Shown: positions 60,937 through 64,000 of the stretch, one piece after another
Layout of the letters: each line of letters begins with the position of its first letter
Numbering within the stretch: position 1 is the stretch's first letter
NCBI RefSeq assembly: GCF_009708215.1
Contig: NZ_CP046175.1
Coordinates: 930,001 to 994,000, forward strand
Source of the DNA: Occultella kanbiaonis
GTDB taxonomy: Bacteria; Actinomycetota; Actinomycetes; Actinomycetales; Beutenbergiaceae
Reading direction: 5' to 3'
DNA: 64,000 nt
The notes under the pieces: model-generated
The model's input: the letters and a program-made list of their open reading frames with translations, nothing else
Told to the model about the DNA's origin: nothing
Database searches by the model: none
Made by a program: the position numbers and the translations under genes

Positions 60937-61923
60937 ATGAGGGTCCTGCGCCAGTGGGTGGACCCGTTCGTCGTCGGGATCCTGATCGCCCTGGTCCTCG
61001 GGCTGGTGCTGCCGGTACCGGACGCGCTGCGCGGGGCGATCGAGGGTGTCGGGGACGTCGCCGTCTTCCTGCTGTTCCTCGTCTACGGGGCGCGGCTGTC
61101 CACCCGCGAGGTCCTCGGCGGACTGAAGAACGTGCGCCTGCAGGGCAGCATCCTCGGATCGACCTACCTGCTGTTCCCGTTGCTCGGGCTGGGCGTGTCC
61201 TGGGTGGCTGCGCCGATCATCGGCGACGCGCTCGCGGCCGGGGTGCTGTTCCTGTCCCTGCTGCCGTCCACGGTGCAGTCATCGGTCGCATTCGTGTCGG
61301 TGGCGCGGGGGAACGTGGCAGGGGCGATCTGCGCCGCGACGATCTCGAACCTGCTCGGCATGGTGCTGACCCCGCTGCTCGTGCTCGCTCTGATGGGGGC
61401 GTCGGGCGCCGGCGGGCTCGGCGGACTGCGATCGGTGCTGCTGCAGCTGCTGCTGCCGTTCGTCGTCGGTCAGCTCCTGCAGCCCTTGGTCGGGACCTGG
61501 CTTCGCGCGCACAAGTGGCTGACCACCCTGCTCGACCGGAGCACGATCATCCTGATCGTGTTCGGGGCGGTCGCCTCCGCCACCGCCGACGGGGTCTGGT
61601 CCTCGGTCTCCTGGGTGATGATCGTGGCACTGCTGGTGATCAGCGCCGTGGTGCTCGCGATCATGCTCGCCGCGACCTGGTGGGGTGGACGCGGCATCCG
61701 GCTCAACCGGGCCGACCGGATCGCGCTGCTGATGTGCGGGTCCAAGAAGTCCCTGGCGACCGGCCTGCCGATGGCCGTGGTGCTGTTCCCGGCGGCTACC
61801 GCGGCGACGATCGCCGTGCCGCTGATCATCTTCCACCAGCTGCAACTGGTCGTGTGCGCGGCCCTGGCCCGACGGCTCGCCCGCGACTCGGAGGACCCCG
61901 GCGTCGTGGCGGCCCAGGGGTAG
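60937..61923 (+). CDS. Bile acid:sodium symporter family protein
   Basis: A 328-residue membrane protein with about ten segments and the SBF-like layout (WVDPFVVGILIALVLGLVLP at the start; LLPSTVQSSVAFVSVARGN; MCGSKKSLATGLPMA as the second crossing motif). The substrate may be an organic acid or sulfonate; bile acids are unlikely here. ATG at 60937, preceded by a weak ribosome site. Confidence 0.88.
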   Translation: MRVLRQWVDPFVVGILIALVLGLVLPVPDALRGAIEGVGDVAVFLLFLVYGARLSTREVLGGLKNVRLQGSILGSTYLLFPLLGLGVSWVAAPIIGDALAAGVLFLSLLPSTVQSSVAFVSVARGNVAGAICAATISNLLGMVLTPLLVLALMGASGAGGLGGLRSVLLQLLLPFVVGQLLQPLVGTWLRAHKWLTTLLDRSTIILIVFGAVASATADGVWSSVSWVMIVALLVISAVVLAIMLAATWWGGRGIRLNRADRIALLMCGSKKSLATGLPMAVVLFPAATAATIAVPLIIFHQLQLVVCAALARRLARDSEDPGVVAAQG

Positions 61924-61926
61924 CGC

Positions 61927-62289
61927 CTACACCTGCAGCGTGACCCGGTGGGCCGCGAAGGCGAGCGCGGCCAGCAGCACCACACCGCCGATCAGGGCAC
62001 CGAACCCTCGGTGGCGAGCCTTGACCGCCAGGATGGTCACCGTCGCGTACGTCGCGATCAGGATGGCGGACCACAGCGCGGCCACCGGCACCCGGGCCGG
62101 ACTGCAGCCGGCCGGCGCCGGGTGGACCGCCGGGCAGACCGCCTGGGCCGCGGCGGGGATCGCCAGGAGCCACGTCGCCACCACTGACCAGAGCAGGATG
62201 AGCGACGCCGCAACGATCACCCAGGCCGCCGCGGCCCGGCTGGGTCGGACGGGCAGGTCAACACCCACGGTCGGTTGGTCGGGTTCCAT
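61927..62289 (-). CDS. Small three-segment membrane protein
   Basis: A 120-residue protein with three hydrophobic segments (about 22-45, 63-85 and 93-113) and an external loop with two cysteines (VCPAVHPAPAGCSP) that could form a disulfide. Unknown function. ATG at 62289 was chosen; the longer upstream frame runs into the palindromic element. Convergent with the symporter gene, with only 3 bp between the stops. Confidence 0.65.
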   Translation of the reverse strand: MEPDQPTVGVDLPVRPSRAAAAWVIVAASLILLWSVVATWLLAIPAAAQAVCPAVHPAPAGCSPARVPVAALWSAILIATYATVTILAVKARHRGFGALIGGVVLLAALAFAAHRVTLQV

Positions 62290-62349
62290 CGCGGCCACGC
62301 TATCGGCCGCCGGTGCTCCCGGCTGACCACCGACCCTCGCCCCGGCATC

Positions 62350-62418
62350 TCGCACCTGCGCCGTCGAGATCGCCCCTTCGCGATGGGCGATCTCGAGGTG
62401 TCGGGTCCGATCTCAGCG
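62350..62418. repeat. Palindromic intergenic element, 69-bp family, copy 2
   Basis: Begins with TCGCACCTGCG (62350-62360) and ends with GATCTCAGCG (62418), the same borders and the same 69-bp length as 38904-38972. It holds a perfect 11-bp inverted repeat (62365-62375 with 62385-62395). The 15 bp at its right end match copy 1 with one difference. Confidence 0.55.
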
Positions 62419-62429
62419 AGCGGCGGCCC

Positions 62430-63755
62430 TCAGGCGAGCACCGTCCGCACCACCCGGCGTGAGGCCAACGTGCCGAGCAGCACCAGTGCGCACGCGGCGG
62501 CCACGCTGAGCACGAACTGCATCAGCACCGGCGTCGCGGTCAGGAACGCATACCCGAGGGCCGGCACCATGAACAGCAGTGCCCCGGCGGTGGCCACGCC
62601 GACGGCAACGGCCAGCGGTATCGACGTCTCCCGCAGCCGGGCGGCATCCATGACCCGCAGGTCGGTTCCGGCCAGGTGCAGGGCGCGGTACTCGCCGCCC
62701 TGATCGATGACCCGCCCGGCCTGCATCACGCCGGTGGAGACCGCGGCCAGGACGCCCGCGATCGCGAGCGTGAGGAAGCCACCCGTCGCCATGTCCCGGT
62801 ACAGGTCGGCCTCGGCGCCGCTGCTGGCCGAGGCGGGGTCGTACATGGCGACGGCGGCCGCCAGGCCCGCGATGAACGTCGCCAGCGCGATACCGCCGAC
62901 GCTGCGCCACGCGGTCTTCGGGGAGTCCACCAGGCGGCGTGCGGCGATCAGGGTGGCCACGTCCTTGGTGCGGCGCACCACGATCCGTCCGACCACCGAC
63001 ATCACCCAGGGCCCGAGCAGATTCAGCATCGCGAACCCGCCGGCGACCACCACGACGATCACGAGGATGCCGGCGAGGCCGGTGTTCCAGAGCACGACGA
63101 ACACGGCCGCGAACAACAGGATCGGGACCAGCCGGGACCAGTGCAACGGGTTCGGGGTGGTCCGCGCGGCCACACCGAGCGGGGTGATCGCGACCTTGCG
63201 CAGGCTCGCCCCGGCCGACAGCAGCGCCACCAGCGTCACGGCGAGCACCGCCGTCGGGTAGACCCACCACGGCGCGACGAGCTCGGCGTAGGTGAAGGAC
63301 CGGCCCTGGAACTGCAGCGGCAGCACGGTCAGGATCAGCAGGAACGAGCCGGCCACGCCGATCAGCGCGCCGGCCAGGGCCTGCGCGGCCGCGTCGAGCA
63401 TGGTCATCAGGGAGACCTGGCCGGTGGTGGCACCGGCGAGCCGTAGCGCCGCCAGCCGCTCGTCCCGGCGGGCGACGGCCAGGCGGGCGGCCGCTCCGCC
63501 GAGCGTGACGAGCGGCACCATGAGCAGGATCGTGGCGGTTCCGGCCAGCGTCACGTAGAAGCCGGCGTCGCCGTACGGATCGGGGTCCCCGGCGGCGCGC
63601 TCGGCGAAGGCGGCGAAGCCGCCGACCACGAGCAGGACGACGGCGGTCGTCACCGCGAACGCAAGAACGGCGAGCACGCTCGTCAGCCGTTGCGGGTCGG
63701 ACCGGCCCGCGCTGCGGCCACGCAGCAGCAGCCACAGGTCCAGGGCGGCCTTCAT
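62430..63755 (-). CDS. FtsX-like ABC transporter permease
   Basis: A 441-residue membrane protein with two FtsX-like halves. An N-terminal segment (about 26-48) and three further segments, including MVPLVTLGGAAARLAVARRD, form the first half; the second covers about 285-440. The cytoplasmic loop DERLAALRLAGATTGQVSLM is the family's coupling signature, and a degenerate copy GEYRALHLAGTDLRV marks the second half. It probably exports a peptide or lipid, or works in envelope stress. ATG at 63755 overlaps the stop of the upstream partner (ATGA). Confidence 0.88.
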   Translation of the reverse strand: MKAALDLWLLLRGRSAGRSDPQRLTSVLAVLAFAVTTAVVLLVVGGFAAFAERAAGDPDPYGDAGFYVTLAGTATILLMVPLVTLGGAAARLAVARRDERLAALRLAGATTGQVSLMTMLDAAAQALAGALIGVAGSFLLILTVLPLQFQGRSFTYAELVAPWWVYPTAVLAVTLVALLSAGASLRKVAITPLGVAARTTPNPLHWSRLVPILLFAAVFVVLWNTGLAGILVIVVVVAGGFAMLNLLGPWVMSVVGRIVVRRTKDVATLIAARRLVDSPKTAWRSVGGIALATFIAGLAAAVAMYDPASASSGAEADLYRDMATGGFLTLAIAGVLAAVSTGVMQAGRVIDQGGEYRALHLAGTDLRVMDAARLRETSIPLAVAVGVATAGALLFMVPALGYAFLTATPVLMQFVLSVAAACALVLLGTLASRRVVRTVLA

Positions 63756-64000
63756 CGCGGCACCACCGTGACGCCGTCGGGCAGGCTCGAGCCGCCGACG
63801 GCGGGGGTGCCGTTCGGTCCGTACGGTGCGGTGGGTGCGGGCGCGGCTGCCGGCCACGGCCCGGGCGCCACGGGGGCGCCGGGCTGGGCGGTGGGTGCGG
63901 CCTGCGGCGCGGGTGCGGCCGGCTGTGCCAGAGGGGCGCCGGGCTGCGCCACGGGGGCGCCGGGCGCGACCGGCTGCGCGACGGGCGCGGCGGGAGTCCG
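63752..64000 (-). CDS. C-terminal tail of the gene upstream of the FtsX permease (partial)
   Basis: Only the last 82 codons are inside the window; the gene continues beyond 64000. The tail is low-complexity and rich in Ala, Pro, Gln and Val, with repeats of the type QPGAPVAQ, ending SLPDGVTVVPR. Position and overlap (ATGA) suggest the ATPase partner of the FtsX-like permease, but none of its catalytic motifs are visible. Low-complexity tails on such ATPases occur in actinobacteria. Confidence 0.55.
   Translation of the reverse strand, partial: RTPAAPVAQPVAPGAPVAQPGAPLAQPAAPAPQAAPTAQPGAPVAPGPWPAAAPAPTAPYGPNGTPAVGGSSLPDGVTVVPR

Noticed and set aside
1-64000. CRISPR array, transposon or prophage
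   Set aside because: No regularly spaced repeats, transposase, capsid or terminase genes were seen anywhere.

Overview
This is a 64-kb chromosomal segment of a very GC-rich Gram-positive bacterium. GTG starts, 4-bp stop/start overlaps, a mycobacterial-type proteasome activator (Bpa), actinobacterial single-gene families (DUF5926, DUF4166) and AglEFG-type sugar importers without their own ATPase all point to an actinobacterium. The density of carbohydrate loci suggests a soil- or plant-associated member of Micrococcales (the Beutenbergia/Ruania neighbourhood is an inference, not shown).

Layout. (1) 1-9404: a sugar-catabolic locus. Two large TIM-barrel hydrolase-like paralogues, a tartronate-semialdehyde-reductase-like enzyme and an ABC importer are on the minus strand. 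A hydroxypyruvate-isomerase-like protein and a GntR/FCD regulator are on the plus strand. Three near-identical 11-bp palindromes tie the locus together. (2) 9547-17277: a Cys-less HesB-like protein, a SulP transporter, and a sulfatase island (arylsulfatase, HAD hydrolase, formylglycine-generating enzyme, DUF255 protein). (3) 17544-21999: a branched-chain amino-acid-type importer with a LivM-LivG fusion. (4) 22086-34325: mostly housekeeping genes: MFS permease, metallo-hydrolase, phosphoglucomutase, DUF5926, GT2, a large membrane phosphatase-like protein, cold-shock protein, lipid kinase, SerRS and a HAD phosphatase. (5) 34341-38865: LacI regulator plus alpha-glucoside-type importer. (6) 38992-42001: Bpa, an AGE-family epimerase/isomerase and a quinone oxidoreductase. 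(7) 42090-48466: a second sugar importer, a LacI regulator and a GH2 glycosidase, linked by AACGTT-core operators.

(8) 48590-53089: two serine tRNAs around a DUF4166 gene, then a small redox island (SDR, zinc-type alcohol dehydrogenase, TetR, aldo/keto reductase). (9) 53192-56287: a stress island (Hsp20, an unknown coupled protein, a J-domain-only protein, a MerR/HspR-like regulator with coupled small ORFs), ending in frameshifted remnants of an ABC-2 permease and a TetR regulator. (10) 56318-64000: VOC protein, alpha/beta-hydrolase and membrane-protein pair, FSP1-like flavoprotein, stand-alone LigD-type polymerase, bile-acid-symporter-like protein and an FtsX-type ABC permease with the tail of its partner.

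At least three carbohydrate importers occur, each with a lipoprotein and two permeases but no ATPase, so a shared MsiK-like ATPase elsewhere is expected. Two families of short palindromic intergenic elements (52 bp and 69 bp, two copies each) lie between genes. No CRISPR array, transposase, integrase or prophage gene was seen.
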